Shown here: piece by piece, positions 43,883 to 55,942 of the stretch
Numbering within the stretch: the first letter of the stretch is position 1
How the letters are laid out: every line of letters starts with the position of its first letter
Source of the DNA: Prostheceraeus crozeri
Lineage: Eukaryota > Platyhelminthes > Polycladida > Euryleptidae
Reading direction: 5' to 3'
Length of the DNA: 64,000 nt
Assembly (NCBI GenBank): GCA_907163375.1
Contig: CAJQUW010001708.1
Coordinates: 124,001 to 188,000, forward strand
Notes under the pieces: model-generated
The model's input: only the letters and a program-made list of their open reading frames with translations
The model's database searches: none
Told to the model about the DNA's origin: nothing
Made by a program: the position numbers and the translations under genes

Positions 43883-45264
43883 GGGCCGTATTCTTGTACC
43901 TCCATACATTTTCGTCATAAGGTCGTTTTGACCTAGGTAGTCATTTCCAAGATGTCCTTATTCAAGGTAGCCTCGACTTAGAAGTATTCCTGAACGCTCC
44001 TTTGGAGCTCCCTTCGTGAAGGAGTTCCTTACGACAAAGTCTCCCTTTATCTGCTGTGAAATTTTATGGCATTCAATGTCACCTTACATAAGGTCGGCCT
44101 AAATTAGAGTCGTGGCAAAATCGTGAAGCTGCGACTCAGTTTGTTACATTGTTCATGGTCTTCAATACTAATTCAATCAGCAGAAGCTTAAGGTAATCGA
44201 ACACTTGCATTGTCTCTACAACAGAAGTCTTTCGTAGACGTCATAGATTTGCGACATAATTGCATCTAAGTTGATGAAAAGTTGGCTCTTCTATTCTTCA
44301 CCTACATTTCAGACCTGTTCAGAACTGGTGCTGAGTTTCAAAAAGGACGAATTCTGATTACAAGGGATTAGGGTCCAATTTCAATGTGCAGGATTGCTTC
44401 AATAGCAACCTTCATTGACTTACTCTGTCGTCTGACAACATTTGTCTTTGCTCATGAAGACATCAATCGCACGAGTGACAGCTGCATGGAGTAGCGGCGA
44501 TTGCATACAAGCAACCAAATGATAACATAACTGGCGGATCATCAAGCATGCGTGTATTTACACTTCACACAGTGTGTGACAGTGCGAATCAGTGTGTGAT
44601 GGACTAGGCATGTATCACATTTTGTGAAGATCGATATTCGAAGATCGACTTAGATTTAGTTATCTGAATGGAATATGATCATTTATAATTATGCCTAAAG
44701 ACTTATTGAGTACACAGTGAGTAGGCTACTTGCACAGTGACTAAGTGAAGTTACGATTCTTGCAGGTAGATAAAAACCTTCTGTTTGAGCTGAAAACAAA
44801 GCATGGACAATCAACCCATATTTCCTCTAATCACAGTCGCGGGATGCTTTTCTAAATGTGTTGTCCGGGGCTCTTGATAATGGAGAGGGCGCTAATTAGA
44901 GGTAGGAAGGCGCCTAAACGTACATGAGGATGCCGGCATTATTCTACTGTTTCATGTTCAGTGGATTGGAACTGAGCCTTTTGCTTGAATGTAGATCGTG
45001 TTTTCAATCAGAGTCAGTTTCACTCTCCTTTTTCGAGAATATGCTTTCATCCGTGACTTCCTATTTCTGCAGGCAGGCCTCTCGGTCATCTACATGTGGA
45101 GACCAGGAGATCTACGGAAATAGAAAGTAGATTGTATAGCTTCTAAGTTGTACGCTATGCACTTGTAATGGAATATGAGTAGGCCTACCATCCACACAAG
45201 TCAAAAGCACGTGAAGATCCATAAAATAAGCATCGTTGAGATAGATTTGGAAATTTTGTAAAAT
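43883..45264. other. Possible Harbinger-type terminus and unassigned sequence
   Basis: GGGCCGTATTCTTGTACC at 43883 resembles the start of PIF/Harbinger-type elements. A CCTTTGGAGCTCCCTTCGTG hairpin-like segment lies near 44000. No matching right end was found, so the extent is unknown. Confidence 0.3.
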
Positions 45265-45609
45265 TTAGTGAATAGCGGGTGCTCTCTTGCAATGGCCGGA
45301 GAGACCTCTGCACAATTTTGCTTGCTGTCGACTGGGAAAGCTTATAAACAAGCTGTCAATAGCAATTTGAAAACTTCTACTCGCAAAGTATCGGAGTGCC
45401 ACTTTCAGCTGAATGGAATGCGGCTGATTTCCTCGATTTTTGACAGATTTGGAAGGGTAGTCCTTCAATAAAGGCAGAATATAACGAAATCTTCCTCTCG
45501 TAAAACGATATCTTTGAAAAAAAAACTGGTTCACATTCTGCTTTTCCTTCGAACGTCGAGTGATTTGAAGCCATCTTTGGGTTTTATCGGAAAGAATCTG
45601 TAGAAACAC
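45265..45609 (-). pseudogene. PIF/Harbinger (HARBI1-like) transposase N-terminal fragment
   Basis: The 114-residue frame reads FFFQRYRFTRGRFRYILPLL, then VALRYFASRSFQIAIDSLFI. This is the helical N-terminal region of HARBI1-like proteins (RYRFS... and ALRFFATGSFQ). The DDE nuclease domain that should follow is absent downstream, so this is a fragment. Confidence 0.6.
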
Positions 45610-47170
45610 TTGGACTTCGCTTATTCACTTATTATTGAGTAGGTTTACCTGATGGATATCCATTATATTACATGACTTGTGCAAATCTGTCAGCGCATCC
45701 ATAAACTGTATCTAGGCATGAAGGAATCGTGACAGTGAACGTTTAGCATTTCTGAATCAAACGATCGAGTAGCAGGGAAATTTTCTCCCAAACGACAACC
45801 GGTTAACTTCCGTCCATTATAATGTCGTCATCGACTATGTCCCATATCGATGGTGTTGAAATGGTAGTGAAATTCAGGGTCTCACAATTCTGAAATTGGT
45901 ATAGCAATATGACTAGTTCTGATTAAAGCAATAAATTTATTCAGCGTATCTTTAGTAGACCTATGTCAATTGCATTATTTTGAATAGGATGTTCATTATT
46001 GCCCTCATAGCACCATAGGAATAGACGCAATATATTACAACGCAGTGAATATGAAAACATGTTTCCCAGCCATGCTCTTAACTCTCGCTTATAATCAAAA
46101 AGGTTTGCCTCTACTAAACAATATGTAGCTTTTACGGTGCTGGAAAAGTGTCAAAGGGTTGTTTGGATATTTATCTGAGTATGTGTCTGTTAACTGCAAT
46201 TTCTAATGGATTATCTTACAGCTCTCCCACCGTACATGAGAAATACCAAGAATCACAAATTTATAAATCTGCTGAAAAATGCTAATCAAGGTCTGAATGA
46301 CTGATTATAATCAGTCACTCTGTGAAGTCGAAAAATATTGATAGAGGTTCTGACTTATCAAATAATAGATAGACGGATCAAATAAAATAAGAAAGATATT
46401 ACCAGAATCTAATTAATGCTCAAGAAACTAAAATGTCAAAATTAACTACAAAATTACAGTGTACTACCTTATTCCAATGACAAGATGTTCTCATATTGTG
46501 ATTACTTTTCAGAATGGATTCTTCTTGTAAGTATATTCACTGTTTTGTTAAAAATAGTTCACGCTCGTTCCTGGATGATTAGAAGTTCAAGAGCATAATT
46601 CAACATTTCCGCAAATTCAGTAGCAAAATAAAGTATTTTCAGTTTTTGCTTTGTTGGGAAATGCTTTTTGATGTGCATCTCCACACAATGTATACTCTTA
46701 TACATGTAAGCGGCAAGTGCATTCACATTTCTGATTTGCTTATGTTAACTTTGAATACATCCAAGATATCGCAGTAGAAAGAAAGCCTGATTTTGAGAGA
46801 TGTTTTCCTAATATGTAGTGATGATTGAACAATTGAACAGCTCTTTTTCAATCACTCTTGGTAATCCCGGGGAAAGAAATAAACAACAGATTTGAGAAAT
46901 AAAAATTAAACTTTTTAAAAGCAACCTTGCAGATTTTATCATGTACCAGAAGCTATTTTACTTGCAATATGCAGCGATTGATTTAAAAGGGATCAAGAGG
47001 CAGCTCTCCGCAAAAGCATTTTCTCAGGGTTAGGTTCTGAGGTTTTTTTATCGAAATTCTTATCCTATCAATTTTTGCAACTCATCATCTAGCCCTGTAA
47101 CATCAGATTGCAGTATGTGGCATGGACCCCAGTGAGAAGATAGGGTCATGGTCAACGAAAACCAAGTGAA
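45610..47170. other. No recognised gene
   Basis: AT-rich sequence with no domain-bearing frame or clear repeat. Confidence 0.4.
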
Positions 47171-47171
47171 G

Positions 47172-47418
47172 AAATTGCAGAGTGAAAAGGAAATACAATT
47201 CAGGACTTTCTGACTCAATTGCTTTTTTTCCACAATTTCAATCGATAATCACATCACTTGAGTTTGCAAATTATGCTGACTCGTTGGAGGAGAGCAAATA
47301 TGTCAACAGTGACAAAATAAAAGAAAAACTTATCATGGACCTACCGAAGCTGAAAGAGATTCATATCAAAGAAGCTTCAGAATACTTAGCAATGCAGAGA
47401 CCACGGTTTTTAGTAGGA
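47172..47418 (+). CDS. Candidate exon of unknown function
   Basis: An open stretch of about 80 codons reads KRKYNSGLSDSIAFFPQFQ, then SIITSLEFANYADSLEESK and LPKLKEIHIKEASEYLAMQ. It follows an acceptor-like AATTGCAG and ends near a donor-like GTATGTG at 47419. Codon use and charge pattern look protein-like. It lies directly upstream of a decayed copy of the recombinase-like exon, so it may be an exon of the duplicated gene. I recognise no domain. Confidence 0.35.
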
Positions 47419-47814
47419 GTATGTGCATGAGCTATATATTGATTGCATTATACTATGCATTCCCATCAAGCAACTGCGATTTAGCGTGATGATTATAGAT
47501 TATAGTCTATATAGTGTATAGGTATATGCCGATGCGCATTTCACTAGATCTACATGTAGAATGATTCATTATGTTGTAATGCGAGTAGGTCCATCAAGTG
47601 TCAAATAATTGCTTCAGAATATGGCTGTCATGATATTGTGTTAGACATTCTATTTCATATCCTCCACATCGAAATTTTTAGCTGACTGCATCGTTGATGT
47701 CGTTTGAATACGTCTTCAGCTCTGCGTACATTTAGCCTGTTAAGTACAGAATCCGTCCTTAGAAACTCAGCCAATTCCTTCATAGCGAATTGGATGCTCA
47801 CTAAATTTAGAGAA

Positions 47815-47960
47815 AGATGTCATAAACAGGAATCTTGTGATTGATGAACTTCGATGTCTGGCCCTCCAAACGAATAGCGCAGAATCATTGCCACTGTATC
47901 TTGGGCCGTTTTTTTTTCATTTCTTGATAGGATGCTAGGCCAACTGTAGATTGGGCTGTG
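47815..47960 (+). pseudogene. Decayed copy of the recombinase-like exon 3
   Basis: The plus strand reads NLVIDELRCLALQTNSAES then LPLYLG, against NLVIAELRRVALQKNDAES and LSLYLG in the exon at 50731-51279. At the DNA level the match is strong over about 100 bases and then fades into stops. It shows that the neighbouring gene was locally duplicated. Confidence 0.8.
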
Positions 47961-48228
47961 ACTGGTCAACTTTTTTGTAGCAATAATTTTTTGACATTCA
48001 ATGAGTTGGTAATTCAACGGCACTGGTACTGACATTCCGTGATACAAGCATTAATTGAAATTGATAGAGGTAGGCTATATTCTTATGATGATGTGACTGG
48101 TTCACGAGATTTCAAAGATTGCTCTAAAGATTTTAAACTCGAGAAAATGGCAATCCATAGTTATCCACAGAAACCAATTCAAAATTTCTGCTTTGTGTTT
48201 CTACCTGAAGCAAAAAATAAATAAATAA

Positions 48229-48828
48229 ATGATGATAAATCTAAGTGATTATCATCATTCCGATAGAGCTTTCACAAATGCGATTGGCATACTTTCAGAT
48301 GGAATGCTTTCAGAAAAGGAGCTCGACAATTCGTTTCTAGATTTTCTCATGAAGGATGAGAACACTAGTACCTTGGAGGAGGAGGAGGCAGAAAGTTTCT
48401 CCAGCACTTGCGACAAAAACTCGGCCAATATTGGGTCGCCTGATCGAAATTCATGCTCGAAGCGCCGTCGTAGTAGATTATACCTATGTCCAATTGAAGA
48501 AGATAAGTTTGGCATACATGTAATTAAAGACAGCAGACTTGCCGAACATATAAAAAGAAAACATATAAATGTGGGCGGAATGTCAATGCAGGATATGGTG
48601 GTGCGAATCAAAAATTATACCATCGAGGCCTGCGGAATAACTGACTATGAAAAATGTTGCTTTTGCGGAATCCCACAGAGAAAGAATTATATGTCTAAGC
48701 ATTTGTCTAGAATACATAATGAAAAGCCTATGAGTCGCTCTATCTCATTGGAAGAAGCGAAAGATCAGATTTTGAGGGAGAATTCTTCGAGTTCTAATGT
48801 AATAATGATGAATAATGAGGATTTTGCG
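48229..48828 (+). CDS. Tyrosine-recombinase-like multi-exon gene, exon 1 (C2H2 finger)
   Basis: The start is ATG 48229, directly after an in-frame TAA. The 200-codon exon begins MMINLSDYHHSDRAF and has an acidic run (TLEEEEAESFSS). It carries a likely degenerate finger around LYLCPIEEDKF...HIKRKH (residues 87-112) and a clear C2H2 finger at residues 143-163 (CCFCGIPQRKNYMSKHLSRIH, spacing C-x2-C-x11-H-x4-H). The donor GTAAGT is at 48829, phase 0. The fingers would bind DNA. The exon is joined here to seven downstream exons that are all multiples of three nucleotides. The spliced product would be about 676 residues. No termini of a transposon were found around the gene. The gene model is inferred from splice sites and phases. 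Confidence 0.6.
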
Positions 48829-49887
48829 GTAAGTTAAAATGGAAAATATCTTACTATTATTTGTTAAGATACCATGTTCAATACGCGTATCGAATTGTGT
48901 ACAAAGTTGTACGAATTGTGACAATGTCATACAGGTCTCGAAATTTGTACTTGCTGCTTTGATTCTATTTCTGCTCATAAGAACATCGAAACTTCGTAAA
49001 TGCGGCTCACAATAATTGCTTTAAGTTTGCTGTTATTTACTCAAAGCTCATATTTTTTATCTGTAGTGTTGTCTAGTTCAATCGATTGTTTTCCATCCGT
49101 TTTTAGCAAATTTGCTAAATTTCCGGGATTTGGATTTTGGAATTGGGTGGCAACCCTGGTTGTGCGATTGCATGCCAAAATCTATTTTGGCATGCATCCC
49201 TCGTATGCATTTGGTGGCGAGCGAGTTGCAGTCTAAATGATGTTCAAGACTGCTTTTGCATTGGCTTAATTTCGATTTTTAACGCAAGCAATCTTCTTCG
49301 AGTTTTCTGCACACAGGCCTACCGGTCTGCGGACGAAAAAGCGAGGGTTGACTTCAGAGTGTGCACTGCATACTATAGGGCACAAAATTCTTGTCAATTT
49401 GCGCACAATGTCCAGGCGTCGATTCCGACCAACGCGAGAGTTTCGTGCCTGTTGTTGCCTGATTCTAATCCATATTGCGCATTTCATCAAATGAATGCAT
49501 AACTGCTGATTTGTGGATTGGTCCCGAATTGAGAAAAATTCTTAAACTATACGAGTAGCATATATATTCTATAGATAAATGAATATTGCTTATTTGGCTT
49601 TTCCTTATATCTTGCAAATGACTGTAGTATTTTTGTATTATTGTTACATTCATCACATGAACAGAGTATTTTTCGTGAATGAACATTTTTTTCACGAATA
49701 GGTGCCAAATTTTGGTTTCGTCCCTCAAAGTTTGCAGTGCATGCCTACATTTACTAATAAAATTGATGTAATTTACAATACTTGATCAGCAAAAATAGGC
49801 CTATTTGCATTAGAAGTGATCGGCCAGTAGACCAAGTCTTCCGAATTCTATATGATTCATGTTTCAAAAAAAGTTCTTATTATTCAG

Positions 49888-50247
49888 AACTGTCTCAATA
49901 ACTGGGGTGGAGGGAAATTATCGAGTGGCACGATAGAGAAGTACACACGTTATCTTCATCAACTTATGACCGTGACAAAGGTGAACAATTTCTTCGATCT
50001 GGTGTTGGTTCCTGAAAATCGAAATTCGATCTCAGATCATTTGGGATTAGTTGCCGAAAGCTCTCCGAGTATTTGTACATCAACTCTGGCGGCACTTTCA
50101 TCTCTCCAGCGATACCTCAGTTGCAATAAAATGACTGACATATGTGATCGCAGTTTAGAGCCAGAGCTGAAAGCCTTTGAAAATCAACTGGTCCTTTGGA
50201 ATCGTAGTAATAATTCAAACAAAAAAGCAGATAATGCACGCTTAAGG
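49888..50247 (+). CDS. Recombinase-like gene, exon 2 (core-binding-like)
   Basis: The acceptor CTTATTATTCAG precedes 49888 and the donor GTAAGT follows 50247. The 120-codon exon reads NCLNNWGGGKLSSGTIEKY, TRYLHQLMTVTKVNNFFDL and STLAALSSLQRYLSC. Its helical pattern, with a Thr-x-x-x-Tyr start followed by a short linker, fits the SAM-like core-binding domain that precedes the catalytic domain in tyrosine recombinases. This is inference from position and pattern. Confidence 0.65.
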
Positions 50248-50730
50248 GTAAGTATAAATGCTGGACAAGGAGCACGCAGTCGCTCGTTTCTGTTTGATAT
50301 AAAATTATGTCTGTTGCTGTGGCAATATTCTTAAAACATCTTCCAGCTAGTAAATGTGATTCGCTTCGCTAACCCTTTATATGGCCGATATGACTGATGA
50401 AAACACCTGTTTTTTGCTGATAGTAATTCAGAGGCTCAAAACATTCCCATAAAAATGAGGGAAATTTCCATGTCTAGCAGAGAATAAGTGATCAGAATGA
50501 TTTGTGCTTTAACATCACCAGCATCTGATAACAAGAGCAAAATTATAGCAGCAATTAAATTACTGTATAAATATTTACAAAATTATAGATAAGAATTTTT
50601 TCCAAATTCTAATGGCAACATCAGCAAGCAAGAAATAAACTACCAACTGTTGTAAAAAACAGCCTGAATGACGTATTTTTGTTTATGTGAATGTTGAACA
50701 TGACCAATTTTTCCAATAATTCTATTTCAG

Positions 50731-51279
50731 AGTGAATTGGATGATCATTTAATTACTGAGGAAGATGTTATAAACATGAATCTTGTGATTGCTGAACTCC
50801 GACGTGTAGCCCTCCAAAAGAATGACGCAGAATCATTGTCACTGTATCTTGGGGCCGCTTTTTCGTTTCGTGATGGGAATTGTAATCGCCCTGATGTGCC
50901 GTCAAATGCGACTCTGTCGGAATTTCTCGCATGGAAAAGCGAACTAGAAAGTGCTAAAAATGGTGAAATGCCGCATTTCAGAGTTCATAGTCATAAAACT
51001 TGTCACATTTATGGGGCCCAACGAGTAACAATCTCAGAGGAAAACGTGCCAATTTTACTCGAATTAGGTCGCATAAGATTGGAGAAGGAAGGATTGGCAG
51101 TTGCTGCACATGGATATGTGACGGGAAGTGCAAGGCGATTTCAAGATAGTTCGCCCATTCTTATGGTTTTTCCTGGTAAAGGTGCCAACTTTAGTTCAGC
51201 TTGGAGACGTGTACGACTAGCAAATATCAAGATACTGAATGTAACAAATACTGCTTATCGACACTATATTGAAACAAAG
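50731..51279 (+). CDS. Recombinase-like gene, exon 3 (catalytic-like)
   Basis: The exon is 183 codons with acceptor TCTATTTCAG and donor GTAAGA, phase 0. It contains an NGNCNRPDV-like box I (FRDGNCNRPDV, arginine at exon residue 53), VHSHKTCHIYGAQRV with the beta-hairpin lysine (HKT, residue 89), and NVTNTAYRHYIETK as box II (arginine at 177). Box II has TAYR where classic recombinases have HxxR. Eukaryotic tyrosine-recombinase-derived proteins often show an HKT-containing strand followed by an ATxxRK-type box. The missing box II histidine suggests reduced or lost catalysis. A decayed copy of this exon lies at 47815-47960. Confidence 0.7.
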
Positions 51280-51758
51280 GTAAGAGATTTCATAAGAGAT
51301 GCTACATTTTCTTAATTCAGCTCAATTCATGGTAGCCAAAGGCGATTGTCTTGGATGCCAACTGCTATGGGTAGGAACAGTTGGGATGTTTTGCTGTCTG
51401 TTTTTGTATACTTGATCCTGATATTAAAACAAAGCATGCTAGCCGTCATGCATTAATGATTTCGACGTTCACGCTTTGAACGAAAGCCAATCGTTGTTTC
51501 CACGACTAATCAAAATTTCCCTGAATCTTGCTGTTGCCTCAAATAGATGCATGCAGTGAGTGGCATAAGAAAAGCAAATAAAAATTGCTGTCAATGCATC
51601 GGGAATTACTTTCGAAAGTTTTTTAGCTCTGTTGACCGTTTTTTGACCATGCCTATTTAGCATCAAAACTCTTTTCGAGGTATTGTTGTCACACATTATC
51701 ATGAAAAACTAGTCAATCATTAAAAGAATATATGACTTATCAACATCTCATTCCACAG

Positions 51759-51899
51759 GGAAAAGAAGAATTGAATGTGGAAGAACAAGCTGCCCTGAAT
51801 GATAGGCTGGCTCATCGATGGCATGTGGCTCGACAGAATTATCAAGCTACTACGCAGCGACTGGCTGATAGGGGGAGCTGTCTTGTAAAGTCTTTGTTG
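51759..51899 (+). CDS. Recombinase-like gene, exon 4 (tyrosine box)
   Basis: The 47-codon exon reads GKEELNVEEQAALNDRLAH then RWHVARQNYQATTQRLADR. The HVARQNY block resembles the C-terminal H/W...Y box, with the presumptive nucleophilic tyrosine in QNY. The acceptor is CATTCCACAG and the donor is GTAAGT at 51900, phase 0 at both ends. Confidence 0.65.
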
Positions 51900-53214
51900 G
51901 TAAGTTGGAGTCCCCACTGAGTGTGTTAGATACAATGAAAATAACATTTTCAATAATACTTAACGGTACTTAACATGTCTGCTGGTGGGAGCGCACTGTC
52001 TGTCTTCTTAGGAGCAAACTGCAGGTCATATTGAATATAAATTTATTAAAATGTTAAACAATATTTAGGCGTCATAGTCGAATGCCCCAGCTTCAATTAG
52101 CAAAGAAATCCCATTCTAAGCTGGATTCATCAAAATGTGGTAGTTCTATTAAATAATGTTATTGTTCTTGACAAAAAGGTTTGCAGGTCGTTCAAGAGGT
52201 AAACCGACACAGAAATTTTGACAAAAAACTTAGATAAAGCTCTAATAGGGTGGGTTGGTAGACGAAGTTGTCAGATATTTCTGCCCACAAAATCAATGTT
52301 ATATTCCATTAATATGCAGTATAGAAATGGAGCTATTCGGGAATTCCTCTTGTGCATAGATTGTTATAACCCTCATGAAAAATTGTCTTGTTAACTTAAC
52401 GGGTTTAGACCCTGCATCCATTGAAAGATCAGTGCGCTTTTATTTCAATACTTTAACATGCATGAATCTTTTCTTATGACGGTGACTATATCGATCGAAT
52501 TTGCGTGAAGAAGTGCATGGGAAGGTTTCTTCGCATCATCTCTTAGACATAAGCTGACTCGACTTCAGAAATGCTGGTCGTGTTGTTGATTCAGTATAGC
52601 TGCGATGATGATTATCGATTGAAATTGCGTGAAAAAGGGACACGAGTCAGATTGCACTGTGACATTTTCAACATTTATCTTATCTGTAGCAAAAATTCCA
52701 ATCCCTCTCCAGTCGCATATTTTCTGACACAGCTTAAATTATTGTCATGCTTAATGCTTATTAATGCTCTAGTCTCTACACATTTTCTAGCTAGGTACCC
52801 CACTCAGTGTTCAAATCATGATAAAATGCATTGATGAATAGCTATCTACGAGTACAATGCAGTTCTTTATCATTCAAATATTGAGATTGAAGTTAAAGCA
52901 ATGAGTAAATCAATGCACTGCAGTTTGTGATGAATTTCGAATTACAACTTGATTTGATTAATTCATGTTTTCTTTCTTTTCGGCAACGGCTATGTGTCTT
53001 GTATCGAACTTATACATAAGCCGTTCATTACAGAAGATATTATTGTGAAAGTTGTCAATTTTGATGTAGTGACTGTTGCAATGAATGCGCTACTTTTCAA
53101 TTTTGACATCCTTCATTTTTGCTCCTTTCAATTTGCTGTTCAGCATCCTTCATTTTCCCATTTTCAACGTGTGTATAAACAAAGAAAAGTTGATAAAAGT
53201 TGTCTAAACTTCAG

Positions 53215-53256
53215 GAATCTGACAGAACAATTGAGGAGACTGGCGAGCAAATCAAA
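53215..53256 (+). CDS. Recombinase-like gene, 42-nt exon copy a
   Basis: ESDRTIEETGEQIK, between acceptor AAACTTCAG and donor GTGAGT. First of three tandem copies with a 110-bp period. Confidence 0.6.
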
Positions 53257-53324
53257 GTGAGTTGATAAATAGCTTGTGAGTTGTAGTGTACGTAGTCTAA
53301 TGATCTTGTCTGTCTAAATTTCAG

Positions 53325-53366
53325 GAATCTGACAGAACAATTGAGGAGACTGGCGAGCAAAATGAA
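53325..53366 (+). CDS. Recombinase-like gene, 42-nt exon copy b
   Basis: ESDRTIEETGEQNE, between acceptor AAATTTCAG and donor GTGAGT. It differs from copies a and c only in the last two residues. Confidence 0.6.
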
Positions 53367-53434
53367 GTGAGTTGACAAACAACTTGTGAGTTGTACTGTA
53401 CGTAGTCTCATGATCTTGTCTGTCTGAATTTCAG

Positions 53435-53476
53435 GAATCTGACAGAACAATTGAGGAGACTGGCGAGCAAATCAAA
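53435..53476 (+). CDS. Recombinase-like gene, 42-nt exon copy c
   Basis: ESDRTIEETGEQIK, between acceptor GAATTTCAG and donor GTGAGT. Identical in protein to copy a. All three copies keep phase 0, so any number can be included without changing frame. Confidence 0.6.
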
Positions 53477-53946
53477 GTGAGTTGATAAATAGCTTGTGAT
53501 CACTGCCATTTTTCTCTAAAATATACTGCATGTATCTTTGTGTATCGAGCCAATGGAATGCACGCTCTGGCGAATACTTAAGGACTTCAATGGCGAAAAG
53601 ATTTTCATGTGTTCCATAACTGCATGAGTTGCTATGCTTTACCGCAACCTTCAAATTTCATAATCAGCTATTTGCAGATGTATAATAACATACTTCTTTA
53701 TGAAATGTTCTTGATGTGAAATGCCTCTTCAACCAATTCTGTGCTCATACATTCATGTACTTGTACTTCTCATCAAACTTATTGTACAAATTTCGTTTTA
53801 CCATTTTACTGTTCACCTCATCTATATTTCCTATGCTTCATCTGCGCTTTCCTATTTGGAAATGAACGTTTTGACATTTGATGCAAGAAATACAGTTGCC
53901 TACTTCGATCTAGATTTGCATCATGTTGCATTTAATATCATTGCAG

Positions 53947-54030
53947 GGATCATCATCAAAATTGAAATTACGAAGGTGTCCCAAATTGAGCAGTAAAGCT
54001 CTTATGATGTGGGCATCCTCTAAAGATCAG
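53947..54030 (+). CDS. Recombinase-like gene, basic linker exon
   Basis: Twenty-eight codons, GSSSKLKLRRCPKLSSK then ALMMWASSKDQ, with acceptor CATTGCAG and donor GTGAGG, phase 0. The basic run could be a nuclear localisation signal. Confidence 0.5.
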
Positions 54031-54304
54031 GTGAGGCCAGAATTAAATGCATATATTTTACAATCAATTTTTCGGTGTAGTAATCTTTGAATTCGTCTAA
54101 CACTTATGTAGAATATCCATGCGCACATTCATCCGAGTTATTCTGAATCTTTTGTCAACATCCTGTTCAGGGCCGGCTTGCACGGAACAAGATGATCGTC
54201 TCAAGATTATATAAAAATCAGGATGTGTGGGCTGTATCTAAATTTTTATCTCTAACAAATAACGTATTTCAGCTTGGTGCTACCGACATTATATTTTCTT
54301 TTAG

Positions 54305-54403
54305 GATGAGATAATCGAAGATAAAATGATACAATTAAAGTTTCGTGCAACTGGACCCAGGTTCCTGATAGCACTGGCTGGGAGACGAATATTCAATGCC
54401 TAG
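54305..54403 (+). CDS. Recombinase-like gene, possible alternative terminal exon
   Basis: After the acceptor TTCTTTTAG, phase 0 reads DEIIEDKMIQLKFRAT, GPRFLIALAGRRIFNA and a stop at 54401-54403. If used it would end the protein before the cysteine-rich exon. If skipped, the preceding exon joins the exon at 55943 in frame. Confidence 0.4.
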   Translation, partial: DEIIEDKMIQLKFRATGPRFLIALAGRRIFNA

Positions 54404-54694
54404 AAGCAGTTCTGAAGATCTTATCAATAAATTAGCCATATGGGCCTTCCCTTAAAAACTGCAAAGAATATATCTAAAACCAATCTATATTCAAATAAAA
54501 CCAGCAGCATCTAAAATCAAGATATTTAATATCCAGAATCGAATTGCATTTTTCTTGACTATTGCAGTTATATGTTATTGAGGAAGATTGAGAACAAATG
54601 TACATGTATATTTTAATGAACGTTTGCATGAAGGCCTTCGATAGAATGATATGCAATGAAGGCAATAATACAATCAATCCACGCTATCAAGCAT

Positions 54695-54800
54695 AGATAT
54701 AGATAGCTGGGGTGGTCGCAGGTTCAAGTCGCACATATGCATGGCAATTTGATCCATGGCTTATTCATTTCATTCATTGTTAATACGATCAATTATCTGA
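54695..54800 (+). repeat. Candidate tRNA-derived SINE, copy 2
   Basis: TGGGGTGGTCGCAGGTTCAA resembles a tRNA T-arm region. The following bases align loosely with 40440-40540. It lies in an intron of the recombinase-like gene. Confidence 0.35.
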
Positions 54801-55942
54801 TAAGCCGGACATTTATCTGTAAAAAGGTGACATCAGTTATTCATTTTTATTTGATTTTTATAGCTGTGGAATCTGTTTGCATATGTAGAGATTACTGACA
54901 GATATATTGCAATTGATGTATTTGATTTGTAAATATTGGCTTCAAAACTCTTCAAGATTTTTGAGCATAGTGTGCATATGCAACTACATGCATACCTATG
55001 CGAAAATTTTACGAAGCAAATTCTGGTGTAAAAATGTTTTGCTGCATTTCTGAGAAAAATTGCCGTTGATGCTGTGGGTGGTATTTTTGGATGATTTTGA
55101 CTTAATAATGGGGAACGGAATCTTACGGAATTCCGGATTTTTTTGACGGCCATCTGGTTTATGTTTTCATTATGGCGACAATGGCAAACAATTTTATGAA
55201 AACTGCTCGTATAGTGAAGTAGAAATATGTACTCAAGTAACTCGTAAATTGTGAAAGAAGCAAAAAATACCTAAAAAGACGAGATTTTGTCCGCATTACT
55301 TTGCCTCTGTGATTTTGTCTTTATGTATTGATGAATCAATGCATTTTTAGTCGCAGCATGGGGCCTAGCCTAAGCGCATTAATTAAGTTTTAGCAATAAT
55401 TTGAAATTGATTCTTGGATTACAATTGTAATCATGTCAAAACTGAACATGAGCCCAAAAAAAGAAGAGTGCTAGAGGAAAAGCTCTTCCGGATGTTTGTG
55501 ACACAGCGTTTGAATCCCCGAGACAAACATTTGCATGGCAAGTAGGCCAGGCCAAATTGAAACAATCATGCGCGAAAGTTTTATCGTATGTGCGATATGT
55601 ATTGTATACGTGAGCTGTATGTGTTCTTTTCCGGATGATGGATACCCTGCTATTTGTGAACATAATGCAATTTTCCTCAATGCTTATAGCATTGCCATTG
55701 TCAATTACATTTGTGCTAATCGATGATCGATCGAGCATTATTTGTGTGAAACAAAATAATTTTACATACATTCTGCGATAAAATCCAAAAATGGCATTTC
55801 CTAGTGTTATTACAATGAATATTCATGAATCGTTGTCTGCGGAAACAGCAAAATTTTATCCGTCTACGTGGCAGATTATCTCAATTTGTTTTGCTTTCCC
55901 ACCTGTTTGAGTCCCTGCATTTTTTAAACCATTGTCTTCCAG

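Noticed and set aside
48039-48224. 61-codon frame directly upstream of the recombinase-like gene
   Set aside because: It ends just before the start codon and could be a terminal exon of the dead paralogue, but has no recognisable domain and only a weak acceptor.
49000-49502. Frames with hydrophobic starts inside intron 1 of the recombinase-like gene
   Set aside because: They look like secreted proteins at first sight, but have no family match and lie between two well-supported splice sites.
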